NCBI RefSeq assembly: GCF_013266735.1
Contig: NZ_JABSNU010000001.1
Location: 62,001-126,000 of the forward strand
DNA length: 64,000 bases
Source of the DNA: Pedobacter foliorum
GTDB lineage: Bacteria; Bacteroidota; Bacteroidia; Sphingobacteriales; Sphingobacteriaceae
Reading direction: 5' to 3'
In this document: one piece after another, positions 27,977-37,974 of the stretch
Numbering within the stretch: position 1 is the first letter of the stretch
How the letters are laid out: each line of letters starts with the position of its first letter
Position numbers and translations under genes: made by a program
Notes under the pieces: generated by a model
What the model was told of the DNA's origin: nothing
What the model saw: the letters and a program-made list of their open reading frames with translations, nothing else
Database searches by the model: none

Positions 27977-29791
27977 ATGAAATATTTAATCTGTGGATTA
28001 TTGTTAGTACAGCTTCTGATGTTCTCATCTTGTAAAAAAGATTTTCTGGATAAAAGTCCGGAAGAGGACATTACCATTGAAGAAGCTTTTCTTCAGCGTA
28101 GGTATGCTGAGGCTTTTTTATCGGATGTTTATGCCGATCTTCCTCTTGAAAACTGGTTTACAGACATGGTGGATCCTAATCCATTTGTTGTCGCATCCGA
28201 TGAGATGAATGTGCCTTGGCCAGAGAAATTTGCAAAGCTGATGAATAAAGGATCCTGGAATGCCTACAATGTGGCCAGTCAGCAATGGCGCAATATGTAT
28301 GAAGGCGTACGTAAGGCGAATATTTTTCTTAAGCATATTGATAAGACTCCACTTGGTAAGGATTTTACACAACAAGATAAGGATCGTTGGATTGGTGAGG
28401 CTGTGTACTTGCGTGCTTTCTATCACTTTTGGTTAATGCGCATCTATGGTCCAATACCAATTATGGATTATGATGCCGGTGTAGCCGATGATTTTACTAA
28501 GATAAAGCGCCAGCCGCTTGATAAGTGTATCGAATTCGTTTCCAAAGAATGCGACCGGGCTATTGCTTTGTTGCCAATGAAAGTTACCTCAGACAGGAAT
28601 ATTGGAAGGGTTACCGCTGCTGCAGCTCTAGCCCTAAAAGCGAGGATGCTTTTATACGCTGCTAGTCCTTTATGGAATGGTAATTCTGATTATGCGGGTT
28701 TCAGCGATAAAGAAGGAGTTAATCTATTTCCTGCACAGTATCAGCAGGACAAATGGAAACAGGCAGCTATAGCAGCCAAAGAATGCATCGATAAATGTGA
28801 GGCTGCAGGATATCAGCTCTTTAAAAAGTATGCCGATCCAGTACAGAATTATCAGCAAATATTTCTGGAAAATAATAACGTAGAAGTAATTCTTGCCCGC
28901 AACTGTACGACACCAGATATTGGTGGTTATTATCCGGGGATGGCCGAGAAATGTGCTTTTCCAGGAAGCCTTGGTGGCTGGAACGGGTATAATCCAACAC
29001 AGCAACAGGTGGATGCTTACGAAATGGATAATGGAAAAGTCTCGGTTCTAGGTTATAACAACGACGGGTCGCCAATTATTAATCAGGGATCAGGATATAC
29101 TGAGGCAGGATATACAAATACTGCAATGGCCGGACGTTGGATGGAAGGGGTAAGTAATATGTACGTACATAGGGATCCCAGGTTTTATGCTTCCATCAAT
29201 TTCAATGGAGCTTATTTTATCGATCGTCGTCTGGAGTTCTGGTCATCCGGTGCCGACGGAAGGGGGAATGCAGGCAGGGACTACAATACAACTGGCTACT
29301 TGCTTAAAAAATCTATAGATCCAACTGCCAATATTGCACAAGGTAGGTTTTCTCTTAAAACCTGGATATTTTTTAGACTTGGAGAATTCTATCTTGATTA
29401 TGCTGAGGCGCTAAATGAATCGGATGGACCTGTACCTGATGTTTATAAGTATATGAACCTGATAAGGGAAAGAGCTGGTATGCCTGCACTTCCTTCGGGT
29501 CTTAATGCCGATCAGATGAGAGAAAGAATAAGAAATGAACGTCGTGTGGAGCTGAGTTATGAAACACATCGTTATTTTGATTGCCATCGGTGGAAAATAG
29601 CAACCCAAACTGATAATGGGGCAATCTATGGAATGAACATTAGTGCAGGAAATAACCTGCAGGATGATGCTTATTATAAACGTACCGTAGTTGAAAAGAG
29701 GGTGTTTCAAGGACCTAAACATTATTTATTCCCAATCCCTCAAAGTGAAATTGATAAGACTCCTAATATTATTCAAAATCCAGGCTGGTAA
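27977..29791 (+). CDS. SusD/RagB-type glycan-binding surface lipoprotein
   Basis: This 604-aa protein is a lipoprotein (MKYLICGLLLVQLLMFSSCK, Cys19) with the SusD fold: N-terminal TPR-type helices (YLRAFYHFWLMRIYGPIPI), a glycan-binding middle, and the C-terminal YLDYAEALNE and RNERRVELSYETHRYFD segments typical of the family. It caps the SusC barrel and binds the glycan. The ATG at 27977 lies 31 bases after the SusC stop; an upstream in-frame start inside SusC is unlikely. Confidence 0.95.
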   Translation: MKYLICGLLLVQLLMFSSCKKDFLDKSPEEDITIEEAFLQRRYAEAFLSDVYADLPLENWFTDMVDPNPFVVASDEMNVPWPEKFAKLMNKGSWNAYNVASQQWRNMYEGVRKANIFLKHIDKTPLGKDFTQQDKDRWIGEAVYLRAFYHFWLMRIYGPIPIMDYDAGVADDFTKIKRQPLDKCIEFVSKECDRAIALLPMKVTSDRNIGRVTAAAALALKARMLLYAASPLWNGNSDYAGFSDKEGVNLFPAQYQQDKWKQAAIAAKECIDKCEAAGYQLFKKYADPVQNYQQIFLENNNVEVILARNCTTPDIGGYYPGMAEKCAFPGSLGGWNGYNPTQQQVDAYEMDNGKVSVLGYNNDGSPIINQGSGYTEAGYTNTAMAGRWMEGVSNMYVHRDPRFYASINFNGAYFIDRRLEFWSSGADGRGNAGRDYNTTGYLLKKSIDPTANIAQGRFSLKTWIFFRLGEFYLDYAEALNESDGPVPDVYKYMNLIRERAGMPALPSGLNADQMRERIRNERRVELSYETHRYFDCHRWKIATQTDNGAIYGMNISAGNNLQDDAYYKRTVVEKRVFQGPKHYLFPIPQSEIDKTPNIIQNPGW

Positions 29792-29811
29792 TGATTCTTA
29801 AATATAAAACC

Positions 29812-31026
29812 ATGAACAAGATAAATTTAACTTCAATAGTACTAAGTGCTTTTATATTCCTGTCTGGCTGCAATAAGGATGTTTTGGTAGATCTGGACAT
29901 CCCTGAAGCGGGCAATTATGCTCAGCTATACATGTCGCAGGCAGCAAACAATCCAATTAGCATGGGAATCAGCATCACCGATCAGGTTTATGAGGTGCCT
30001 TATGCAGCTCATTTGGGTGGCCCACTAACTGCTCAGACCGATATTTCTGTGAATTTTAAGGTTTCTCCTGAAATGGTGGCAGCCTATAATCAGAAAAACA
30101 ACACCACTTATATCCTAATGCCTGAAGGAAGTTATACACTAGAGCGTTCGTCTGCTGTGATCTCTAAAGGTTCACAAGGCACGGGAATTCTTAAATTGGC
30201 AATTAAAACCAAGGGGTTTCTAGAAGCATTTGAAAGCTACCTGCTTCCCATAAGTATTTCGACATCTACAGATGTTAATTTAAACAAAGAGCTTAGCACT
30301 ACTTATTTCGTGTTTACAGGTTCATACGCTCCGGGAGAAGTTCCCCGTGAGAAAGTGCTTTCAATGGGTGCCGATGCAGGTTCGTTTTTAGTTGACTTTA
30401 ACGGAGATTTTTTGCGCAAAGATCCGGCAACTGGCGATTTGTTATTTTATAAGGCCAATGTAGCTAGTGGACAATTTGCTACCCCACCTAAAACCATCAG
30501 TACCGGATGGAATGTGATGGATAAAGTATTCTCCTTTGGGGGAAACCGTTTAATCGCCAGATTTGCCAGTGGTGGAGGTAATATTAACCAGTACTTCCTT
30601 AGTCAGGATGGCGTATTTGGTGCTCAACGTGAAGTTGGTCAGGGCTGGGGGGTAATCTCTACCATAGTGCCATTTAAGGGACTTCTGTTAGGGATAGGTG
30701 CCAATGGTGATATGACTAAGTATCCCTTAAATGGCAATGGTGATTTTGATTATAGCAACATCAGACAGATTGGTAGCGGTTGGGGTGGGCTAGCCCATAT
30801 TTTCCCTTACCAAAACTCACTGATAACCATTGAAAATAACGGCGATATGTGGCAATATCCACTTACAGATGATGGTACATTTGGAACACGAAAAAAGATT
30901 GGAACAGGTTGGGATATGTATATTAAGGTAATTACAGCAGGTACAGATCTGCTTGCATTGGATACGAACGGAGACTTGTGGCGATATAAATTTAACCCTG
31001 AAGGTTTATGGCCTTTAAAGAAATAG
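29812..31026 (+). CDS. Surface lipoprotein: DUF1735-like domain plus tachylectin-like propeller
   Basis: This 404-aa lipoprotein (lipobox FLSGC, Cys20) has a BT_3987-like/DUF1735 domain at about 30-170 (PEMVAAYNQKNNTTYILMPE) followed by a repeat region at about 220-400. The repeats have the form GxGW...LxxIxxNGDxxxYPL, with Trp at 233, 279, 324 and 367, about 45 residues apart. This matches tachylectin-2-type propellers, which bind GlcNAc/GalNAc. It takes the SusE/F position and probably binds glycans at the cell surface. The lectin specificity is inference from family. Confidence 0.75.
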   Translation: MNKINLTSIVLSAFIFLSGCNKDVLVDLDIPEAGNYAQLYMSQAANNPISMGISITDQVYEVPYAAHLGGPLTAQTDISVNFKVSPEMVAAYNQKNNTTYILMPEGSYTLERSSAVISKGSQGTGILKLAIKTKGFLEAFESYLLPISISTSTDVNLNKELSTTYFVFTGSYAPGEVPREKVLSMGADAGSFLVDFNGDFLRKDPATGDLLFYKANVASGQFATPPKTISTGWNVMDKVFSFGGNRLIARFASGGGNINQYFLSQDGVFGAQREVGQGWGVISTIVPFKGLLLGIGANGDMTKYPLNGNGDFDYSNIRQIGSGWGGLAHIFPYQNSLITIENNGDMWQYPLTDDGTFGTRKKIGTGWDMYIKVITAGTDLLALDTNGDLWRYKFNPEGLWPLKK

Positions 31027-31035
31027 GAATTAGGA

Positions 31036-33315
31036 ATGATTTACAAAAATATAATAATGAAAAAAAAGCCCGTAATGTGTAGAACAATTGCTATGCTCTT
31101 GTTTTGTTTAACCTTTGCCGTGCAAACAGCAGGAGCTAAAGAAAATGATAGTGCTTCATTGAATAAGGAGGCTGCTTATGCGCTCATTAAAAGGATCCTT
31201 CCAAAATATGCGGATCGTTTTCTGGTTGCCTACATCCCAATGGAAAACAACAAGGATGTCTTTGAGCTGGAAGCTAAGGGTGAAAAGATTATTTTAAAGG
31301 GTAACAACGGAGTTTCAGTTGCTAGCGCCCTTAATTATTGGCTCAAAAATTACGCGCATTGCGATATTAGCTGGAATGGTACAAACCTGGAAATTCCAAG
31401 TCCATTCCTAATGGTCAAAGAGAAAGTACATAAGGTTACACCTCACGATTATCGTCATTATTTTAACTATTGCACATTTAATTATACCGCGTCCTGGTGG
31501 GACTGGGAACGTTGGCAGTGGGAAATTGATTTTATGGCCTTAAACGGCATCAATATGCCGCTTTCTATGACTGGTCAGAATGCTTTATGGGATCGTGTTT
31601 ACCGAAGCCTTGGTTTTGATGATGCAGATATGGATGCCTTTTTTACCGGACCGGCCTATTTCATGTGGTTTTGGGCAGGTAATATCGATGGATTAAATGG
31701 TCCTTTACCTAAAAGCTGGATGAAAAGCCATGAGGAACTCCAGAAAAAGATTTTACTTCGTGAAAGGGAATTAGGTATGAAACCTATTCTTCCTGCTTTT
31801 AGTGGTCACGTACCTCCAACATTCAAGAAGAGATTCCCTAATGCTAAAGTGGATAAAGTAAATTGGGAAGGCCGTTTTGCTGATGCTTACGTGCTTGATC
31901 CGGAAGACCCGATGTTTCAGCAGATCGCAGACAAGTTTATGCAGGAACAGAAAAATACCTTTGGACTGGAGAACCATTTGTATGGGGCCGACACCTTTAA
32001 TGAAATGGATCTTCCTCATCAGGATTCTGCCTATGTACGTAAAATTGGTAAAGCCGTGTATGATGGTATGGTTAAAACCGATCCAAACGCAATTTGGGTA
32101 ATGCAAGGCTGGTTGTTTTGGGATAGAAGAGATTTCTGGAAACCAGAGCGCATCAACAATTACCTAAGTGGTGTACCTGATGATAAATTGATCATTCTGG
32201 ATCTTTTCGCTGATGAGCAGCCGATTTGGACTAAAACCAAATCTTTTTTTGGAAAGCCATGGATTTGGTGCATGCTACATAATTTTGGCGGGCGAAATCC
32301 ATTGTACGGAAACCTGGATTATATAGCCAAAGAGCCAGCAGAAATGGTTCATGATCCCAATAAAGGTCAGCTTTCAGGAATAGGGATAGTACCTGAAGGT
32401 ATTGAACAGAATCCTGTGGTATATTCATTGATGCTCAATCATGTATGGAATGATAAGCCAGTAAATGTGGGCGATTGGCTTATCGGCTACGCACATAGCC
32501 GCTATGGAAAAAGAAACCAGTATACGGAAAAGGCCTGGAACATATTACATAAAACAGTCTATGCAAAGGAAGGTAGCTATGAAACCATTGTAGTAGCCAG
32601 ACCAACCTTTGAAAAAGACAATGAGTGGGCTGCTACAGACCTACCGTATGATGCTGCAGCATTGATTCCTGCATGGCAAAATATGCTTGCAGCTGCTGAT
32701 CAGTTTAAAAATAATGACTGTTATCAGTTTGATCTTGTAAGCGTAGGTACACAGGTTCTTGCCAATTATGCTTCGGTAGTTCAGCAAAAGTTCGCCAAGG
32801 ATTTTAAGCAAAAAAACAGTGCAGCATTTAAACAACATACTACGGAGTTTATGCAGCTGATTGCTGATATGGATCAGCTGATGGGCACCAGGCGAGAATT
32901 ATTACTTGGTAAATGGCTTAACGACGCAAAAAAGTGGGGTACAAATACTGCTGAAACCCGTTTGTATGAGAAAAATGCAAGAGACTTGATTACACTTTGG
33001 GGAGGAAAGGATGCTGTGCTACATGAGTATGCCAATAAGCAGTGGTCTGGCTTATTCAATGGCTTCTATGGAAAACGATGGAAGATGTTCATTACTGAAG
33101 CTAGTGATGCCTTAAAGTCGAAAAAGATTTTTGATCAAAAAGTATTTACTGAAAAAATAAAAAACTGGGAATGGGACTGGGTAAATGGAACAGAGCTGTA
33201 TCCAGATCAGCCATCGGGAGATGCCGCTGCAATATCTAAAATGATTTATGCTAAATACAACAAGCAAATCATTGCTGCCTATAAGGAACTTAAATTAACG
33301 AAGAATAAAAAATAA
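31036..33315 (+). CDS. GH89 alpha-N-acetylglucosaminidase
   Basis: This protein (759 aa, or 752 from the ATG at 31057) has a signal peptide, an N-terminal NAGLU domain, a central TIM barrel and a helical C-terminal domain. The acid/base Glu323 is in GADTFNEMD and the nucleophile Glu454 in VPEGIEQNPVVY, with the same spacing (131) as in human NAGLU (130). GH89 enzymes remove terminal alpha-linked GlcNAc from heparan-type or mucin-type glycans. It is the only alpha-specific hydrolase in the locus. Confidence 0.95.
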   Translation: MIYKNIIMKKKPVMCRTIAMLLFCLTFAVQTAGAKENDSASLNKEAAYALIKRILPKYADRFLVAYIPMENNKDVFELEAKGEKIILKGNNGVSVASALNYWLKNYAHCDISWNGTNLEIPSPFLMVKEKVHKVTPHDYRHYFNYCTFNYTASWWDWERWQWEIDFMALNGINMPLSMTGQNALWDRVYRSLGFDDADMDAFFTGPAYFMWFWAGNIDGLNGPLPKSWMKSHEELQKKILLRERELGMKPILPAFSGHVPPTFKKRFPNAKVDKVNWEGRFADAYVLDPEDPMFQQIADKFMQEQKNTFGLENHLYGADTFNEMDLPHQDSAYVRKIGKAVYDGMVKTDPNAIWVMQGWLFWDRRDFWKPERINNYLSGVPDDKLIILDLFADEQPIWTKTKSFFGKPWIWCMLHNFGGRNPLYGNLDYIAKEPAEMVHDPNKGQLSGIGIVPEGIEQNPVVYSLMLNHVWNDKPVNVGDWLIGYAHSRYGKRNQYTEKAWNILHKTVYAKEGSYETIVVARPTFEKDNEWAATDLPYDAAALIPAWQNMLAAADQFKNNDCYQFDLVSVGTQVLANYASVVQQKFAKDFKQKNSAAFKQHTTEFMQLIADMDQLMGTRRELLLGKWLNDAKKWGTNTAETRLYEKNARDLITLWGGKDAVLHEYANKQWSGLFNGFYGKRWKMFITEASDALKSKKIFDQKVFTEKIKNWEWDWVNGTELYPDQPSGDAAAISKMIYAKYNKQIIAAYKELKLTKNKK

Positions 33316-33322
33316 TTTACAT

Positions 33323-34141
33323 ATGATACCTATTACAGAACAATCATCCCTTTACGATAACCTTGAAACTAAATCAGTTCAGGAATTGACCAGCGCTATC
33401 AATCAGGAAGACCATAAGGTGGCAAAAGCAATTGAAGAAGTTTTACCTCAGGTTAATGACCTTATAACCTCCATTGTCAGTAAGTTAAAGAATGGAGGAA
33501 GAATGTTCTATCTCGGAGCCGGCAGTGGAGGCAGGCTTTCAGTGCTTGATGTGATTGAGCTACCTACAACCTACGGTTTACCTAAAGGAATATACAATGC
33601 GATACTCGCAGGAGGTGAAGACCGACTTATAGATGCACTTGAGGAAATGGAGGATGATATCAATGAGGCATGGAGCAGGCTTAGTACAGCAAACATATCA
33701 GAAAAAGATATCGTTGTAGGTATTTCTGCCAGTGGAAGTACACCTTTTGTCGTTGAAGGGTTAAAACAATGTCGTGCCCATAATATCACTACGGGCTGTA
33801 TTGTTAGCAATCTCAATTCACTTATTGCTGCTCAGGCAGATTATCCGATAGAGGTGCTTACCGGGCCGGAATTTATCACTGGGAGTACCCGAATGAAGTG
33901 TGGAACAGCTCAAAAGATGCTATTTGATATGATTTCGACTTCTGTAATGATTCAAATGGGAAGAATAGAGGGAAATAACATGATTCATGTAAAGCTAATT
34001 AACGATAAGATCATGGATCGGGGTGTTAAAATGCTAATGAAAAAGGCCGATATTGAGAATTATGAGGCGGCAAAGTCTCTGCTGTTGCAATATGGTACTG
34101 TAAAAAATGCGATGGAGAAGTTAGTTAAAAATCAAGACTGA
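33323..34141 (+). CDS. murQ: N-acetylmuramic acid 6-phosphate etherase
   Basis: This 272-aa cytoplasmic SIS-domain protein carries the MurQ signature (LGAGSGGRLSVLD, ISASGSTPFV, TGSTRMKCGTAQKMLFDM). It cleaves the D-lactyl ether of MurNAc-6-P to give GlcNAc-6-P and D-lactate, a step of cell-wall sugar recycling. The length is slightly shorter than the usual 300. It follows GH89 by only 7 bases, so it is part of the same operon, pointing to peptidoglycan-derived sugars as one substrate. Confidence 0.95.
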   Translation: MIPITEQSSLYDNLETKSVQELTSAINQEDHKVAKAIEEVLPQVNDLITSIVSKLKNGGRMFYLGAGSGGRLSVLDVIELPTTYGLPKGIYNAILAGGEDRLIDALEEMEDDINEAWSRLSTANISEKDIVVGISASGSTPFVVEGLKQCRAHNITTGCIVSNLNSLIAAQADYPIEVLTGPEFITGSTRMKCGTAQKMLFDMISTSVMIQMGRIEGNNMIHVKLINDKIMDRGVKMLMKKADIENYEAAKSLLLQYGTVKNAMEKLVKNQD

Positions 34142-34168
34142 ATATTTTAAGATTCTAAATACAAAACA

Positions 34169-36013
34169 TTGAAATACATTTTTATTTGTTATTTATGGGC
34201 TCTGTTGGCGGTGCCGGTCTATGGACAGTCTAGTGCATCTGGAGTGCATTTAATTCCGGAACCTGCTAGCATGGTGATCAGAAACGGAAGTTATATTGTT
34301 AATGAGAATACGGTAATCCGCTATACAGATGGAATGTCTAAGAAGAATGCAGTTCAGTTGCAGGAGTACCTGTTTAAAAATTACGGGTTAAACCTGAAGC
34401 TGCTTTCCCGGAGGACTGAAAAGTCTGATCCGGGAATATCTTTCGTTTCCTCGAAGGCAAAGGGAAAGGAATCCTATACATTTAAAGCAGATCCTTCGGT
34501 AATCGAAATTTCAGGTGATGACACGGGGATGTTCTACGGTTTGCAAACGCTATTTCAGCTCATTAAAGTGAAAGGCCAAAAGCTCGAAGTTCCTTGTTTG
34601 GAAATTGACGATAAACCTCGTTATGCTTATCGCGGTATTATGCAGGATGTTGGTTATCATATATACCCGGTTTCTTTTATAAAAAGTCAAATTGAAATGC
34701 TTGCCAAATACAAGATGAATGTATACCATTGGCACCTTACCGAAGATCATGGCTGGCGCATTGAAATTAAAAAGTATCCCAAATTAACCTCGGTAGGTGC
34801 TTATCGTGCCAGTACGCAAATCAGTAACTATGTCGATTCACTCAATGGTGATGATCACCTAGCATATGGAGGTTTTTATACACAGGAGGAAATTAAGGAG
34901 ATAGTTGCTTTTGCGGCAGAACGACATGTTACGGTTATTCCTGAGATAGAGTTGCCAGGCCATTCTTTAGCCGCGTTAGCGGCCTACCCTGAGTTAGCTT
35001 GTGGAGATGACCCTGGTCCCTTTAAGGTTGCCGAACGATGGGGGATATTTGAAGATGTGTATTGCGCAGGTAAAGAAAACACTTTTAAATTTCTTGAAGA
35101 TGTGCTCACCGAAGTTATGGAATTGTTCCCTTCGCCTTATATTCACATCGGAGGAGATGAATGCCCAAAGGAGCGTTGGAAGAAATGTAAATACTGTCAG
35201 AAACGGATTAAAGACAACCATCTGAAAGATGAATTTGAGTTGCAGAGCTATTTTGTAAAACGGATAGAAAAATTTGTGAACTCCAAAGGAAGGAAGATCA
35301 TTGGATGGGATGAGATTCTGGAAGGAGGTTTGGCTCCAAATGCAACAGTAATGAGTTGGCGTACTATTGATGAGGGTATCAAAGCTGCAAAGCAGGGGCA
35401 TGACGTTGTGATGTCGCCTCTCTCGCATGTTTATTTCGACTTTATACAGGGCAAGCGCGAATTAGAACCTCTAGCTATCGGATGGGGTTACAACCCTTTG
35501 TCAAGAGTGTATGGATATGATCCTACACCCACAGTACTTTCAGAGAAAGAAAAACAACATATTATTGGTGTTGAAGCTGCAATATGGACCGAGCATATGG
35601 ATACCTATCGGAAAGTGGAATATATGCTCTATCCTCGTTTAATGGCGCTAGCAGAGATTGCCTGGACATTCCCTGAAAATAAGGATTCAGTCAACTTTTT
35701 TGAGCGGCGTTTGCCAAAACACCTGGCAGAACTGGATAGAACAGATAAAATATACCGGGTACCCAGTCCAATTGGAGTTTCTGATACCACTTTGATTGGA
35801 GCTGATTTTAATCTGGACCTAAAAGTTCCTGTTGAGGGTGCTAAAATCTACTATAATTTCGAAGGGCAGGATGCCAGGGAAACTGATTTTCTTTATGAAA
35901 AGCCGATACGCATCATCTTAAATAAGGGTGAGCGTAGAGCATTAAAATCAATAGTGATTACACCTTCAGGAAGGAGAAGCGTTAACACAACAACCATATT
36001 TAAAAATCCATAA
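34169..36013 (+). CDS. GH20 beta-N-acetylhexosaminidase
   Basis: This 614-aa protein starts at a TTG (no ATG fits the leader), with a signal peptide ending VPVYGQ. It has a GH20b N-terminal domain, then a TIM barrel with the catalytic pair Asp330/Glu331 in HIGGDECPKERW, HWHLTEDHGWRIEI and the later AAIWTEHMDT. It removes terminal beta-linked GlcNAc/GalNAc by substrate-assisted catalysis. The last 100 residues are a beta-sandwich extension common in this family. The TTG start may lower translation. Confidence 0.93.
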   Translation: MKYIFICYLWALLAVPVYGQSSASGVHLIPEPASMVIRNGSYIVNENTVIRYTDGMSKKNAVQLQEYLFKNYGLNLKLLSRRTEKSDPGISFVSSKAKGKESYTFKADPSVIEISGDDTGMFYGLQTLFQLIKVKGQKLEVPCLEIDDKPRYAYRGIMQDVGYHIYPVSFIKSQIEMLAKYKMNVYHWHLTEDHGWRIEIKKYPKLTSVGAYRASTQISNYVDSLNGDDHLAYGGFYTQEEIKEIVAFAAERHVTVIPEIELPGHSLAALAAYPELACGDDPGPFKVAERWGIFEDVYCAGKENTFKFLEDVLTEVMELFPSPYIHIGGDECPKERWKKCKYCQKRIKDNHLKDEFELQSYFVKRIEKFVNSKGRKIIGWDEILEGGLAPNATVMSWRTIDEGIKAAKQGHDVVMSPLSHVYFDFIQGKRELEPLAIGWGYNPLSRVYGYDPTPTVLSEKEKQHIIGVEAAIWTEHMDTYRKVEYMLYPRLMALAEIAWTFPENKDSVNFFERRLPKHLAELDRTDKIYRVPSPIGVSDTTLIGADFNLDLKVPVEGAKIYYNFEGQDARETDFLYEKPIRIILNKGERRALKSIVITPSGRRSVNTTTIFKNP

Positions 36014-36035
36014 CCATTTTTACTCCCATTAACAC

Positions 36036-37970
36036 ATGAAATTACTAGTTAAAACTACCTGTCTTGTTCTTTTAAGTCTTTGTTATACCAATTTTAAGGG
36101 GAGTGCACAGGTAGCCTATAAATCTGGTTTTGCCAAAGCCAGTATTGAACCGGCAAATTATCCGTTCTCTCTCTCGCTGGCTGGTTATGGTTATCCAAGA
36201 GATGGGCGCTTTAGTCTAGACTGGATTGAAAGGGGGAGGCTGGAGGGCTGTACTGCTTTTGCAGGCAACGATGATGTCTTATTTGCTGTAAGTAATGGAA
36301 AGCTGATTTCAGCAAAAGCGAGCGAGAACCTAAACTGGAAGAACATAGGGGATGGGAATGACATCGTCTTAATGGCTGTTGGTAAAAAAGCGCTTTACGT
36401 AGTAAATAAAAGTGGAGAAATACTAAAATCAGCTATCTCTGGAAATTTAAACTGGAAAAAGATTGGGATGGCTAAAGATGCTCAGAGCATCACTATGCAG
36501 GATGATATTCTTTACGTTGCAGATACGGGGGGAGCCATCAGCTTTTCTCAGGTAACTAGCAATCCCCTTAACTGGATAAAGCTAACTAATTTAAACGGGG
36601 TTATCAGTCTTGTCGCTTATGATGGTAGCCTATACGGCTTAACTGTAAACGATGATCTGATGAAACTAAATCTGAAGCCTAAAAATACTACCTGGACAAA
36701 AATCGCAAGGTATAACGGCGTTTCATATGATGTACACCTCAAATTCATTGCCGTAGGTAATCATACTTTGTATGGCCTCACTAAAGAAAACGTGGTGTTT
36801 TCTGGTAAACATTTAACAACCGGCGATCTTTCAGTTACAGCGCTGGCCCTATCGTCAGAGAAGCAAACAGTTGTAGTTGTAGGTGCTGATCTTTGTGGCT
36901 TGGGCTATGATTTCGTGAGTTCAGTAAAGCAAGAAGTAACCCGGAAATACCACCTTCCAGCAGCAGCTTTAATGATCAATTCATCGCATACACATTTTGG
37001 CCCTGTAGCTCAGCACTGGCCCGCCTGGCCAGAATTTGTACAGCAACCCGACAGCTTGTATATGAATGACGTATTACGACCTGCCATAGTTAAAGCCGTT
37101 GGAGCAGCGATTAAGGCTATGCAGCCTGCCGACCTGTATTTTGGCAGAGGTAAAACCGCAATAGGGGCAAATAGAGCCTTAACAGGTGAAAATGTGCCTT
37201 ATGATAATGATGTCGATGTACTGAGTGTCGTCACAAAAAAAGATCAAAAGAAAACTGTCTTGTTTTTAGCGGGTTGTCATGCTGTTTTCAAAAATGAGGG
37301 TGCTGAAAGTTATACTATTGGCCCTAATTTTCCGGGGGTTACAAGAGCATTACTTAAGCAAAAAGCAGGTGTTTCTAATGCAATGTTTATGCAAGGATGT
37401 GGAGGCGATATCAATCCCGTTGATGATAATCACCGTAAAACAGGTGAAGCACTTGCTACCGACATCATAGCTGTTTTAAATCAACCTTTAGAAAAACTCA
37501 AGGGTAAAATCAGTTTCTATATGGATTCTATCAACTTTCCAGTGAAAAAGTGGACTGAGCAAGAAATACTGGCTTTCAGAAAGGAAAATGATAAAAATAA
37601 TCAGGATGTTGAAGAGGAAAAGAACGTTCGCTGGGCCGATCATATGTTTCAGCTTAATAAAGAAAATAAAATGCCAGTTTCCATGCCGGTATACATCCAA
37701 ACTTTCAATATTGGCAATTGGAAACTAGTTGGATTATCCAGAGAGGTTGTAACGGATTATAGTCTTGGTATCAAAAAGTTATGGCCAGATAAGTTAGTGA
37801 GCGTTGCAGGTTACTGTAACGATGTTTCAAGTTATCTACCTACCTCAAGGCACATCAAAGCCGGTACTTATGAAGGTTTCGGCTCATTTTTTTGGTATGC
37901 TCAACCTTCAATATTCCCAGAGTCGGTATACGAAACAGTAATTGATAAAATAAAGGCTAAAAACTACTAA
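36036..37970 (+). CDS. Neutral-ceramidase-like protein with an inserted beta-propeller
   Basis: This 644-aa protein has a signal peptide (1-24, ending GSAQ). Residues 28-60 and from about 262 onward match the ceramidase_alk N-terminal fold (FAKASIEP, GADLCGLG, zinc-ligand motifs NSSHTHFGP and GCHAVF). Between them lies an insertion (about 64-262) with four repeats, each with a Trp (101, 140, 180, 220; 40-residue period), typical of a small propeller. The amidase hexapeptide GDVSPN is replaced by GDINPV, so the nucleophilic Ser is missing. The reaction is unknown. Confidence 0.75.
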   Translation: MKLLVKTTCLVLLSLCYTNFKGSAQVAYKSGFAKASIEPANYPFSLSLAGYGYPRDGRFSLDWIERGRLEGCTAFAGNDDVLFAVSNGKLISAKASENLNWKNIGDGNDIVLMAVGKKALYVVNKSGEILKSAISGNLNWKKIGMAKDAQSITMQDDILYVADTGGAISFSQVTSNPLNWIKLTNLNGVISLVAYDGSLYGLTVNDDLMKLNLKPKNTTWTKIARYNGVSYDVHLKFIAVGNHTLYGLTKENVVFSGKHLTTGDLSVTALALSSEKQTVVVVGADLCGLGYDFVSSVKQEVTRKYHLPAAALMINSSHTHFGPVAQHWPAWPEFVQQPDSLYMNDVLRPAIVKAVGAAIKAMQPADLYFGRGKTAIGANRALTGENVPYDNDVDVLSVVTKKDQKKTVLFLAGCHAVFKNEGAESYTIGPNFPGVTRALLKQKAGVSNAMFMQGCGGDINPVDDNHRKTGEALATDIIAVLNQPLEKLKGKISFYMDSINFPVKKWTEQEILAFRKENDKNNQDVEEEKNVRWADHMFQLNKENKMPVSMPVYIQTFNIGNWKLVGLSREVVTDYSLGIKKLWPDKLVSVAGYCNDVSSYLPTSRHIKAGTYEGFGSFFWYAQPSIFPESVYETVIDKIKAKNY

Positions 37971-37974
37971 AGAT

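Noticed and set aside
34994..35428. A 144-codon minus-strand frame in the GH20 gene
   Set aside because: Antisense to the catalytic domain of GH20 and without any recognisable pattern.
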